Source: Corynespora cassiicola (Eukaryota; Ascomycota; Dothideomycetes; Pleosporales; Corynesporascaceae). Taken from it: a DNA stretch of 64,000 bases. Below the pieces are notes generated by a model. It ran no database searches, was not told where the DNA came from, and saw only the letters and a list, made by a program, of their open reading frames with translations. This document shows, in pieces, positions 1 through 10,935 of this stretch (positions are counted from its first letter, which is position 1; every line of letters starts with the position of its first letter). Location of the stretch: the NCBI GenBank assembly GCA_022059125.1, contig JAEUWY010000020.1, positions 2,418,001-2,482,000 on the forward strand, given 5' to 3'. The position numbers and the translations under genes are program-made.

Positions 1-1759
1 ATATCTGGCGGCTAGAAGAGAGAACTTCAATTGGCAATGGAGTTTGTGGGAGGATCTATGGTCTGTTGTGTCGATGAGGCATCGACAGGCCTTGATCCAA
101 TCACTCGCCGACGTTATGGGACATTTTGTTAGCAGAACGAGCGAGGGGTACCATCATCATGACTACTGACTTAGACAAGGCAGATTATCTCGTAGACAAT
201 ATTACCATCTTGTACAAGGATTCTATCCGCGTCGAAGGAAGCTCTGTGGGTCTCAAACTTATATACGGAAATGGTTATGCCTTGGAGCTCCCAGAGGGTG
301 CCGATGATGACTTATTAATATTTGTTCCGGTCGAGAGAGAAGTTTCTCGTCATCAAACACTCTATCGAGTCTCAAAATCTGCATCGACAGCCGAGCTTGT
401 GGAGCACTTGGAATGAGAACACATAACTGGTTGCCAAATCTCTGGGCCTACGATGGAGAAACTTTTCCTTAAGATGACCGACGATGTTCTTGCTTCGAGC
501 GACGATTTTAAAGATCGAGGCCCGATACTGCTAACCGCAAACGGGACGGCGAACATAATTTGCTCAATTACCATCTGATCTCTTTCGGGGAACAATGGTT
601 CTTGCTGTTTTGCAAAAGATTCCGAATTCTTCGTCAAAGCTGGGCTCCATATATTGTCGCAATGGTTCTCTCCATTGTCGGTGCAAGTGTTACCCCAATG
701 CTCATACAGGGCTTTTACAAACGGGTGCCATGTCCGAAGCTACAAGATCTCATCAATAACGAAACTCTCCGATAGGGTTTTAGAAGCTAGTTCTCTCCGC
801 AGCATCTTTTCAGGTCCCACGTGGAGCTCAAATAATGATAGAATCGATCAGATGGTTGCATTGTATATCAAAGAGACCAGTGGTTCTTACAACTATACTA
901 AAGTCTCTGATTTCTACAATGACCCCTCGTATGATCCTTATAACCACTCCAGCCTGCCTCAGGATTCCCAATCGTGTGAAGATTATCGAGACCAGGACTT
1001 GTACTTCATCGTAACTTACGTCGAGGCTCTGGCATAGATCAGATCATGAAGGCCTTTACTTTTGTAGAAACAAAAGTAGAGAATATTCGAACCATCAAAG
1101 AACTAACAGCCAACGACGGCGTCTATAGAAATGTTTATCATACTCGTAACAGTGGTCTTTGGATAAATAATGAACCAATCGTCGCATTTAACGCTCCACA
1201 CAGAGCTATAATTAAAGCGCTGAATTTATGAACAACCTTGCTCTGTGTCCTTGTCCTGCACGAACTGTCATATGTACTCGATGTAAATGCCATGAGGACC
1301 TTGTGGCGTTGCCTACAGAATGTGGCTTCAGATCGTGCAGTTGTTTTGACGAAACATTCTGTAGAGGAGGCAGATGCCCTTTCTGGTAGGATTGGCATGA
1401 TCAGCTCTAGGATACTTGCTCTTGGCTCTCGTGAGGAGCTGAAGCAGCGCGTTGACGATGCTTACCATGTGCATCTCGTTTCGAAGTCAGCTCCACGCAC
1501 CATAAAAGAAGAGATGGAGCTTATGAAGAAATGGGCTTCAGGTATATTTCCTTCCGTTACCATGAATGGGGAGATCCAAGGTGGCCAATTTAAGTCTGAG
1601 GTTCCTGCAAAGGGCAACAGCATTTCGAGCTTGATCCACACCTTGGAGTACGCGAAAGAGGACCTAGGAGTCGAGTTCTATAACGTGGGCAAGGCAGCTC
1701 TTGATGAAATCTTCGAGAAAATTGTGCAGCAGCACGAGGATCAGTCTCAGAGAGTATGA
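1..1759 (+). pseudogene. ABCA-subfamily ABC transporter relic (5' truncated by window)
   Basis: Pieces of a full-size ABCA-type transporter lie in order but in different frames. Bases 1-415 encode the end of the first nucleotide-binding domain: a degenerate Walker B/D-loop (VDEASTGLD) and the regulatory tail after it. Around 560-775 comes the membrane helix that opens the second half (ILRQSWAPYIVAMVLSIVG), and 654-1037 encodes its extracellular loop. Bases 1238-1759 encode the end of the second nucleotide-binding domain (HSVEEADALSGRIGMI). The second Walker B, expected as LDEP, reads LHEL. Most of the second membrane domain and its Walker A are missing between about 1040 and 1238. At least three frame changes plus this deletion rule out a working protein. 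ABCA proteins move lipids or hydrophobic compounds; whether this one belonged to the neighbouring cluster is inference. Confidence 0.8.
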
Positions 1760-1896
1760 AGCTCATGGGAATACTCGGACATGCCATGTCTCTATCAGGC
1801 GTGCCCTGAAGGGAGTGGGCAGGGTCAACGATCTACGAAAAAGGATAGGGTAATACAAAGGCTTGTACGCTTTTAATTTTCCACAGTTCCCCTATT

Positions 1897-3138
1897 TCAT
1901 ATGACTTGGGCTGGTTCAAGCACCCTAGCTCGCTTGCTTACCAAAGGGCTATCTGGGCCTAGGTTCTTTATGTCATGCGCATCTAGACAGGCTTGCCGAC
2001 TCAAAAGCACAGCACTACGAGTTCGCTCTCTCATCTCTCCTTCATACTTGGCCACTGCATCACGTAGCTCTTGTTCTCGATATCCCCTTCGGTATACCTC
2101 TGCGATACATTCACTCAATCGTGCCGCATCTGTGATGCCGTGATTGAAAGCTTCGCCACGAAACATAGTCATCGCGTGCGCAGAATCTCCCACTAACGTC
2201 ACGCCTTCTTTTTCCCACTTCTTGGTTAGCCAGTCTTGGATTTTGATCTCAAGTACTTCGGTGTCTTCTGGAATGCGCTGAACTGCGTCTCTGAGACGGG
2301 CTTCGAAATTGCGTGACATGGACTTCATACGCTGTACGCGTTCCCTGGAAGTAGTCGGCACCTCGTCCTCGGGTGATTGTGCCAGCCAACTCATCATAAG
2401 CTGACCCTCATAGAACTCTTCGTCTTCCCCAGCACTGCCGTTATTCGCAGGTGTCGATAGCGTCGAATACCACAAATAAACTCCAGTCTCCGGATGCGAC
2501 CCCTGGAACAACAACGGGTCGATATCCCTCAAAACCTGCGCCTCAGCGGGTGAAAGCCTGACCGTAACCCCCATGAACCTCACAGGAAGCTGATTCAACT
2601 CCGCGCCCCTCGGATCCCCCTCCCCCCGAAAAAGCAGCTGCCTCACCCTCGACGACGACCCATCAGCCCCCACCAACAACCCCCCCTCCACTCTGCTCCC
2701 ACCCTCAAATCTCGCCACAACACTCCCCCCTTCTTCCACATCGAACCCCTCAAACGCCATCCCCCACTGCACATCCACGCCCTCGCACAGCAAATCCCTC
2801 AACCTCCTCCGATGCACCCGCACCCTCCTGCTCGGCGGAATAACAAACTTGGGCTCCGCAGTCGCGAGATCCAGAAACAGGAAGCGGCCCGTGTCTTCGA
2901 TGGCTTGCTGCGGGTCGACCTGCATGGCTGGAAGCCTGGCGAAGAGGGGGGGCGGAAGGCAGGATTCGAGGGCGGGGAGGGCCCAGTGGATGGTTAGACC
3001 CCAGCCGTGGAGATTGGATGCAGGGGAGGGGGCGCGCTCGAAGATTTGGAAGGGGATGTTTTGTTTGAGGAGGGATTGGGCGAGGGTGAGGCCGGTTATT
3101 CCGGCGCCGATTATGAGGATGGGGGGTGGGGATGGCAT
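1897..3138 (-). CDS. FAD-dependent monooxygenase (UbiH/salicylate hydroxylase-like)
   Basis: An uninterrupted 413-residue protein with all three marks of class A flavoprotein monooxygenases: the N-terminal dinucleotide fold GAGITG (residues 11-16) followed by the acidic end of strand 2 (FERA), the DG motif GADGSSSR (157-164), and the GD motif LVGDSAHAM (about 315-323) that contacts the FAD ribityl chain. These enzymes use NAD(P)H and O2 to hydroxylate or epoxidise aromatic or polyketide substrates. No signal peptide or membrane segment is visible, so it is probably soluble. With the cupin next door it is one of the two apparently intact enzymes of the left arm, and could tailor the product of the PKS at 13-20 kb; that assignment is inference. 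GC content is high at the N-terminal end. No intron is needed. Confidence 0.9.
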   Translation of the reverse strand: MPSPPPILIIGAGITGLTLAQSLLKQNIPFQIFERAPSPASNLHGWGLTIHWALPALESCLPPPLFARLPAMQVDPQQAIEDTGRFLFLDLATAEPKFVIPPSRRVRVHRRRLRDLLCEGVDVQWGMAFEGFDVEEGGSVVARFEGGSRVEGGLLVGADGSSSRVRQLLFRGEGDPRGAELNQLPVRFMGVTVRLSPAEAQVLRDIDPLLFQGSHPETGVYLWYSTLSTPANNGSAGEDEEFYEGQLMMSWLAQSPEDEVPTTSRERVQRMKSMSRNFEARLRDAVQRIPEDTEVLEIKIQDWLTKKWEKEGVTLVGDSAHAMTMFRGEAFNHGITDAARLSECIAEVYRRGYREQELRDAVAKYEGEMRERTRSAVLLSRQACLDAHDIKNLGPDSPLVSKRARVLEPAQVI

Positions 3139-3809
3139 TTTGGGAGGGGCAGGGTTTGAGGAGGGCAGTGGTGCGGCGCTTTGAAGCGAGGATTTTTTTG
3201 GCAGCTGGATGTTTCAAACTGGTTATTTTGGAAGCGTGGTGGGAGGTGGAAAGCTCGGAAACGATGGTTCTTTGATGGTTTTGAAGCAACAGCACAAGAC
3301 CCTCGAATAGAAAGTGGATCGAAAGATGAAGTACGGAGACCTAATTCAAAGATGATTTACTGGACGATTTATGTCCATTAAAACCTTGAGAACAACGTGG
3401 GGTGAGACTGTCAGCCATACGAAGGAGGGGTGACTAAATTCACGCCTTACCGAAAACGGACTTCCTTCCATTATTGGCATGACTCGTGCCATGCTGGCTG
3501 ACATTAGACGGAAAAGCTAGGGTACCAAGCTATCATAGAACTGATTGCTAACAGAATTTATCGTCTCATTAGTGATGTGTAGATCACGGAAGCAAGAAGC
3601 TCTTCATTGAATGCATAGATCACGTGACATCAATCCGCCCGCCTTAGAATGCCCACGGTTTTTACCCTCTAATTCAACTTGATTGAAGTTCTCGAACATC
3701 TGTGAAAGTTTCCTTCCGAATGAGTTGAGATTGTAGACGTGGAAGATGGCCATCCATGGATCATAGCAAAGCTCCCGTCATCTGACCCAATCCTTGAGGT
3801 TCTTCAGGT
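3139..3809. other. Intergenic, probable promoter of the monooxygenase
   Basis: No supported gene. The part next to 3138 should hold the monooxygenase promoter because that gene reads leftwards; the far end is the 3' side of the cupin gene. I see no convincing repeat or RNA gene. Confidence 0.5.
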
Positions 3810-4208
3810 TCATTTCATCATCTCCGCCGGTATCGTCACAATGAACATTAAGCAACCTTCCTCACTCCTGAAAGGCCCATGCTCCATACCAGGCTTTCTA
3901 TAAGCATAGCTCCCCTTGGTCCAAACAGGACCCTCTTGGCCTGCAATGATTTCGCCCGAGCCGCTCTGCCGCCCTTTCAAATCACGAAAGTCACCGTCGA
4001 CAAGGAATATCTCTTCAACGTATTCGTGAACAAAATTCTGTATTTGGTTCTCGGTTTTTGGGTCCCATCGTTGCAAATACGTCCCTCGGCCTGTCTGCGG
4101 GTCGTGATTCAGGGTAAGTTGTGCAATACCAGGCTCGAGTTGTCTCCATTGGCGCTGCTCACCCGTACTGGGATTTTTTTGGTAAGGATGAAACTCAAAT
4201 TGCTCCAT
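3810..4208 (-). CDS. Small cupin-fold protein (ChrR-like cupin)
   Basis: A single-exon protein of 132 residues that looks like one cupin barrel. The first motif has the spacing of HEYVEEIFLVDGDF (an HxxxEE core followed by a conserved glycine). The second motif is YRKPGMEHGPFRSEEGC, which carries the second metal-site histidine. The sequence resembles the small ChrR-like cupins common in fungal genomes, but the ligand set is not complete enough to state which metal, or whether it is an enzyme. In polyketide clusters single-domain cupins can act as cyclases, dioxygenases or isomerases; a role here is inference from position between a monooxygenase and a P450 relic. The frame is intact. Confidence 0.7.
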   Translation of the reverse strand: MEQFEFHPYQKNPSTGEQRQWRQLEPGIAQLTLNHDPQTGRGTYLQRWDPKTENQIQNFVHEYVEEIFLVDGDFRDLKGRQSGSGEIIAGQEGPVWTKGSYAYRKPGMEHGPFRSEEGCLMFIVTIPAEMMK

Positions 4209-4911
4209 GGTACATAAGATGGATGGGGATGCTCAAGGCGATGACTCCATTGCGCTCTGCCTTATATGAGTAACTGGAAACCATCGATTACAAATATAAC
4301 CCGTTCAGGATTTCGGCTTAAGCGAATTTCGGAAGCTGGCTCGACCTCGTAAAGTTGTCGTATGGATTTCCCGATGAATTTTCCGACATGTCATGTCCGC
4401 GCTCCAGGTCTTGGTACTGGTAGCGCCGAAATGACGTCATCTCGTCTGTGGGACTATAGTGACAAGAAGCATCCTCTCTCTGCTACAAAATTCAAAGAGA
4501 AATCTCTACAGCAAGCTGCAAATAGAGTATTAATAATCTAGAAAGATTAACAAAAACCCATCCTACAGAACTTTACGAGTTGGGGGTGCAGTTGACTGTA
4601 TGACAGCACTGCATTTAACACCAGTACTAAATGGAATGTTTGCAGAATCGTCTCCATAGGTTAGGCTAAAGTCATGAAACTACGGCTTTTGCACATGATG
4701 ATACATCACTGATTCAATGATATTGGCGGGTCGCAGGAAGTTGCTGGATTGGATGGCAATTGTGGGTGGCTTCGGTCGCGGATGTCTGGAGTCGCTGGCC
4801 CCGCTCTTCGCCGCACTGCGGATTACTTCATTCCCCCTCACCAACCCCTTGATTCCTTTGCCTTTTCTTCCCAGACAACGACAATATCTTTCGTGTACCG
4901 TTGATATCAAC
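4209..4911. other. Intergenic between cupin and P450 relic
   Basis: A divergent spacer of about 700 bases. It would have served as promoter for both the cupin and the P450. I recognise no gene or repeat. Confidence 0.5.
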
Positions 4912-6623
4912 ATGGCATACATTGACATCATCATAGGCAGCGACACTTGGTCTCGAGTGGGCAATCTCACAATACTTCTTTCTCTGGTAATGTTGTGATG
5001 AAGCGTGGACATCTAAAACTCCTAATTCTATTACAGCTACCCATCACTCTTTGGATCTACAATATTTTCTTCCACTCACTTGCTGGTTTCCATGGACCCG
5101 TCCTCTGGCGCGCTTCCAGGCTTCCATATATGCGAGCAGTTTGGAGTGGGCATTTCCCATATTAAATCCAAGATCTTCATGCGAGATATGGAGAAGTCGT
5201 AAGAGTGGCCCCAAATGAGCTTTCATTTATGAATTCAACTGCTTGGGATGACATTTACTCGAATCGGGATGGAGCTAACCCCGAGGCTTTCAGAAAGAGT
5301 GAGCTCTGGCATGGCAACCCTGAGGTTGGAACTGCATCTGTTTTCGTTACGCCTGACTTGATAGCACATTCGAGGATCAGAAGATTCATGGATCCTGCCT
5401 TCACCGACAGAGCCGTTCTACAGCAAGAGCCAATCATCCGAGACTATATCACTACTTGCATCAAAAAGCTCCGGGAACGCATGTCGCTCAATGGCAGGAA
5501 GACTATCAACATCTTTGACTGGCTGAACTTTACTCTCTTTGATATTATCGGTGACCTCTGCTTCGGGCAGTCGTTCGGTTGTCTTGAGAAGTGTGAGTAC
5601 GAGGGCTGGATGGATCAGATGGCGGCTTCCATCAAGCTCCATTACCTGTCGATCAACCTGCGATATTACCCAATTGTCAACAATCTATTGAAGCCTCTGG
5701 CCGGATTTCTAATTACCAAAGAAATCATCAAGCAACATATGGCATATCGTCAAAGCGCTACAGAGAAGTTAAACCATCGACTTTCCCCTAATACGGTCAT
5801 CGATCAACTGGACATTGCATCGAAGCTACTCCGAAGTGAGTATCCCGAACAAGGATTAACTCCAGGTGAGGTCATGTTTAATTCTATGCCGTTCAAAAAC
5901 GCTGCAAGTGAAATCATAGCCACGGCACTTACAGGAGCTATCAATAACCTTATCCAAAATCCTGGATCTCTATCAGCTCTGGAATTTGAGGTTCGAAGAT
6001 TTTCTTCATTATCTGACCCTACATTACAGGCTCTTAGTGGGCTTCCATATCTCAATGCAGTTCTTAAAGAGGCTCTTAGAATGTGTAACCCAAAGTGAGA
6101 TGAAGATGAATTCCTCCGGAGTCGGGTGTGCCGGCAAGACTAACCATTATTAGCCCCATCGGCCATATGCGTATTACCTCTCTAAATGGTGGTATAGTTT
6201 CTGGCCAATTTGTGCCAGGTAATGTAAGTTATACCAGTCTCTTGCTAGGAAAAAAAATCTTACTCTGAGCAGACGATGTTGACCATTCAACTGGTGGCTT
6301 TATCCTATTCTCCAAAGTACTTTTATGAGCTAGAAGCATGGCACCCGGAGAGATGGCTTTACGAGGCCGAGGCCAACCCCAAGTCGCCGTATTATTATGA
6401 TTATAGAAGGGGTGTCCGAGCTTTTGGTTGGGGGCCTTATAACTGCACTGGCGAACCCTTTGGATGGGCCTGGATGCGATTGCTTCTCGCTACAACTATC
6501 TGGACATTTGATCTTAAGACGGCTGACACGCCGAATTCCAGCATTTCCTGGGACAAACAAGACGTTTTTGCTATCGTAATTAAGCATCGGCTGGACGTAG
6601 CTCTTACGGAACAGACAGTTTGA
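4912..6623 (+). pseudogene. Cytochrome P450 relic (CYP65/trichothecene-oxygenase-like)
   Basis: Four exons can be traced: 4912-4986, 5037-6094, 6154 to about 6231, and about 6279-6623, split by GT-AG introns (4987-5036 and 6095-6153 are clear). Visible parts are an N-terminal membrane helix, the GPVLWRASRLPYMRAV proline region, RYGEVVRVAPNELSF, the K-helix EALRMCNPNPIGHMR (ExxR intact), the PERF-like WHPERW, and the haem loop FGWGPYNCTG. The gene is broken by an in-frame TAA at 5163-5165 just before IQDLHARYG. Two other sites look damaged: the I-helix AGSETT-type motif reads NAASEII, losing the oxygen-activating Thr, and the Arg of FxxGxRxCxG is Tyr. It was probably a tailoring oxygenase of this cluster. 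A sequencing error could explain the stop but not the other changes. Confidence 0.82.
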
Positions 6624-7422
6624 ACAACACCAGCAATACTTTCAGACATGGTCTGGAGTCAATGAAAAACAGTATCTTTGTCGTCTCTCTACCGTAGGCC
6701 TAGCAATGCAATTTGTGGTATATGCAACAATGAAGCAACAAAGCAATTTTCACCGAGCCCTGGATTTTTTTCAAAATGTAATTATAGTCAATACAGTTTA
6801 TTTCATGTTATGATACTGCAACGTACGGTGGCGCGGGATAGCTTCGCCTCCCTGTAGCATGGTGGCACGGAGCTCGAAAGAAGGTTGCAGGCCGTTGATT
6901 ATGGCTTGGGTATTTATGCAAAGCCCAATTATCCTTGCCTTTTTCTCAGAGAAAAGGTAGTATTTTGATGCTGATAAGAATAAAATTCAATTTAGGTATC
7001 ATTGATTTTCTGAGCAAATGCAGGTGTGAAATGAGCGACATCCTTAACTAGTTATTTTGAAGACTTTACGTAAGCAAGTACATTTTTATTGGCTGAAGTA
7101 TGGGTGTTTGCTACACCCTACGTCGCACACTGCCTTCTTAACCCTAGCCCTTGAGGCTCCGCCGCCCTTTTCAATCTTCATTACATATCTGGCCCTTAAA
7201 TACTCTTTGCTATTAAGTCGCTTGTTTTCTCTACTAACAGAGCTCTCTTCGCCATATCCTCAACACAATCTCGCTTTTCCTGCTACCTTTTCTCTGAGAA
7301 TTGGGAATTTGAGAATAATCACTCAGAAACAACCTTTTGAGATTGTCTTGGAGTCTTTATATTTCTTCCGTTTGTACTGAATAGTGACATACTGTGAAAG
7401 TTCAAATGGAGAAGCCATAATC
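6624..7422. other. Intergenic, AT-rich
   Basis: Spacer between the P450 and MFS relics. The open frame at 7057-7380 has no recognisable domain and odd composition, so I do not call it. I see no other structure. Confidence 0.5.
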
Positions 7423-9273
7423 ATGACTGGAAAAGCTGCCAATACTGCCCAAATTTCTCGGCCTACAGGCTCGAGCAAAGTCCTGGAAACCTCGACTTCT
7501 ACTCATTCAGAAGACTCAGTCGACCAATAAAATGAAATTGTTGGGGCCAGATTACTTCTTATTCATATCGGTGTTAGCCTTGCGGTATTTCCTGCCGGCT
7601 TAGTATGTTTGCTGGAAGTAGCTTGTAATAGTCGCGCACTGACCCGGACCTAGGACTCCAATCTCATAGCAACGTCAGTCCCCGTTATCATGTCGCAGCT
7701 TAACTCTATTAGAGATGTAGAATGGTATGGTGCGTCATTTTATATAGCCATGTAAGTCATCGAGACAACCAGCTACCTAGAATAAGGAAAACTAACTGCA
7801 ATCAGGTGTGCGAGTCAGCCGCTGTCCGGAAAGATTTACACAATCTTTTCTAAGAAACTCACCTTTCTCTCATATCTTTTCATATTCGAGATTGGAAATC
7901 TCATCTGTGCTTTGGTCCCTTCTTCGGTAGCACTAATAGCCGGAAGAGCCGTTACAGGAATTGGAGCCGCCGGAGTCTTTGTTGGCGGTATGGTCATTCT
8001 TGCGACAATAATTCCCTTTCAAAAACGGACTATATGGCAAGGAATAAAGGTCACTATGTACTCTATTGCCAGCATCGTTGGACCTGTCATTGGAGGCGCT
8101 CTCAACCAGTCTATCACATGGCGCTGGTGCTTCTGGATAAACATTCCGTTTGTTGGTTTCGCCCCGGTACTGGTACTTTTCTTGAGGATCCGGAAATCCG
8201 AACGAGCAGAGAGGATACCTTTAACCCTCAAGATCAAATGATTGGATCTAATCGGTTTTATCCTACTTGTCGGATCCACTATTATGCTTCTTCTGGCTCT
8301 TCAGCTTGCTACAACACACTCGTGAGGCTCCTTTGTTGTTGTTGGTCTTTTTGTAGGATTCGCCTCAACTCTCCCACTTTTCGCATACTGGCAAATCCAT
8401 CGTTGCGACGATACCCTCGTGGCACCGAGGCTCTTTAAGAGCAGGAATACTTCAATACTTTGCGCCTCTCAATTGTTAGCTGCAGGAGCATTTTAGGTGA
8501 TAGTGTACTGGCTGCCAATCTGGTTTCAAGCTGTCATCGGTGTGTCTCCAATGGCAAGTGGACTTAAGTACCTACCAACCGTGATCGCGGATGCTGTTAC
8601 ATGCATTGCAAGATCCGCAATTATCATGCAAATTGGCATCTGGAATCCATTTCTTCTTGCTTCCAAGGCCTTGATATCTTTGTCAGGAGGGTCATTGAGC
8701 ACAATTCACCCCGGTATAGCATCTGGGAATTGTATTGCATATCAGATTCTTGGCGGAATCGGGTTTGGACTTGTTAATAATGTGGTAAGTAGTACTCTTC
8801 GTACGTATTTGTAACAGCGACTGATGATTTTGCAGACACACATTGGCATGCAAGCGTACGTATCTAAAGAGCTGGTCCCTGTTGGTGCCAGCAGTCTTAT
8901 GTCGATTGCTTCGGCCAGTGAAAAACTTATTGTAAACTGCCTAAATTGATTACACGAGCTTATCATGTACCGTCTCGTCAGGCTGCTTCCGCAGTCTATC
9001 TTGCTACTAATATTGGCTTGCTAATAAGCCTACAAGATTTGCCTATTGTTACTGATGAATAAAGTCGCAGTATTTCTTGTATCTTTGTATGAAACCAATA
9101 CTCTATCCAGCACTTTCTATACTGACTTGCCATAGTATTTGCCCGCAGCAGCAGCGGCCGTTGGGTCTTTTCTAACACTGGGACTCGAATGGATTTCATT
9201 GAAGAAAGATGATACAGGTTCGGTTAAGTTTGAAGAAGCTGTCGCTGGTTTGGATAATAAGGAAAAAGCCTAG
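7423..9273 (+). pseudogene. MFS drug/toxin efflux transporter relic (DHA2/14-TM type)
   Basis: Family resemblance runs end to end: an acidic N-terminal tail, the first helix (LLLIHIGVSLAVFPAGL), DSNLIATSVPVIMSQ, DVEWYGASFYIAM, the helix 4-5 region VALIAGRAVTGIGAAGVF, WRWCFWINIPFVG, YWLPIWFQAVIGVSPMASG, IAYQILGGIGFGL and a C-terminal helix ending at 9273. Small introns are still recognisable, for example around 7602-7652 and 8785-8835. Four in-frame stops break it: TAA at 7528, TGA at 8239, TGA at 8323 and TAG at 8494. Each can be explained by one C-to-T or G-to-A change of CAA, CGA, TGG or CAG. The intact gene would have exported the cluster product, as 14-helix MFS pumps in toxin clusters do. 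Confidence 0.85.
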
Positions 9274-10935
9274 CGAATTATTGATTGACTATGAACCATT
9301 TATATGTATGACTTCGTCAATCATCGAGATATTTGACCTGTTTTCGATCTACTTTGAACACGCAGAAAATCAGTCCCGCTGGTAGTTCATGTAGGATTTG
9401 TAAGAATACGGATAAGACCCCATCATTTGCTATAGTGCTTATAGTGCCCTCTTAACTGTGCTGTCGCTACACCATGAAATTGCTTGTTGCCTCGCTTCTC
9501 ATCGGTATAATTATTAACCCCATTTTGAATTCTAGGTCTTTAACAAGGAAGGTACCATATTCGTCTACGAAATACTGGCAGACGTGCACATCGTCAACGG
9601 AGTTATTCTGTATTCGAGCATGGATGCGTATCTTGGGCACAAGCAATGAACTCTCTTGGCGGGCGTCATGGGTGAAAATCAAAGTTTCCCCAACCCACAT
9701 ACTAGAACTAATGTAAGCACCTGAAACCGCATAAAATACCTCACCGGGCGGTCAAGCGCTTGATGTAGAGTAGGAGTAGATAACATGTCAAGCTATTGAT
9801 CAGTGGATTTCACCATCGATTTCACGATGCTTTTTCTCGACAGCTGCGGCCTGGGTTAATAAGCTCGTACCATTTCATCTCAAGAAGCTGAGAGTTCTCC
9901 TCACAACAGGTATTGAATTGAGTCCGCATGAAAAATCTGCCTTGTGCAAGGAGCTATGCACGTCTTCCAGGGGCATTGGCGCTGGAAAAATTGATCTTGG
10001 ATAGGTTTCCAAAAATAGGACTGGGAAGTTCTTGGGTTCTAAAAAACACTGCAAAGCGAAGAATTAAGCATCTGCCTTCGTGGCATACATTGTTCGCCTG
10101 TTCTCCTGAAAACGACAGTCAATCTCATGTTAAGGGCCGAAACCATGGAGCGAATCCGCCAGGGGGGGGCGTAAGGCAACCGCAGAATCGCTTGGTGTCT
10201 CCTTGGCATCGCTTGACTCCGCCCGTCATCCACTCCGCTTGTCCGCTCCGACATTTGCCAAGTGTTAGGATGCCGACTTATCCGCATACTTGCGTTGATC
10301 CAAAACCCTGAGGCATCAGCCGTAGCACGGAAGGTCTGGGCAATTTCAGCCAAGCTAAGCCTTCTCGACTAGTCAGATTCCCGAAGTGCGCCAACAAGGC
10401 ACACTTGGCTTTGGAGGGAAAGACTTGGTGAAGATGATCGTTTCAATAGCTGCAGCTGCGATCATCTCACCCCGGACTGTCACCGTGCTATTGCCTCCAC
10501 CCCCACAAATCATGGAACATTGGACGAGCGGCTACGACTTTGAGGGTATGAGATTGGCACCCTATTCTGTCGTTGACGTTGCGCCGAAGCCATGGATTAG
10601 CATAGTCTGTCCGAAACGCGTAAGACACTGAATCTCCATCAGTGAGGACTGATATTCCTCACTCGGTCTTCATTTCTTCTCTTCTTCTTGATATTCTTTC
10701 ATTGAGTTCTTGTTATTCCGTCTTTTCCAACTTTGCCTTTTTCTTCGACCAGCGTCCGTGACAATATAACAGTAAACCAGCCGGTCTGATTTACGTCAAC
10801 CGTCGCTCCGCTCCCTTTACTTCTTTCGCTGTCGGCCCTTTCTTTCGATTTCACTGATTTAATCGCTTTCCGTCTTCTTTCTTCGTTTCGCAATCTCCTT
10901 TTCCTTCCCAGCCTTTCTCAGAACAGTACGCAACT
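9274..10935. other. Long intergenic region, antiporter promoter at right end
   Basis: No gene that I can support. Bases 9474-9716 could encode a short peptide starting with a signal-like stretch (MKLLVASLLIG), but no good splice pattern or family supports it. Bases 10660-10930 are rich in C and T tracts, as in fungal core promoters and 5' leaders, and directly precede the antiporter start. Confidence 0.5.

Noticed and set aside
7057..7380. 107-codon plus-strand open frame
   Set aside because: No family resemblance, no splice or start context; lies in the spacer before the MFS relic and reads like chance.
9474..9716. Possible small secreted protein starting MKLLVASLL
   Set aside because: Only the first 11 residues look like a signal peptide; joining it to the following frame would need a 31-nt intron, too short for this genome, and nothing supports the rest.
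10039..10353. Overlapping open frames on both strands near 10 kb
   Set aside because: Mutual shadows in a GC-mixed spacer with no recognisable domain on either strand.
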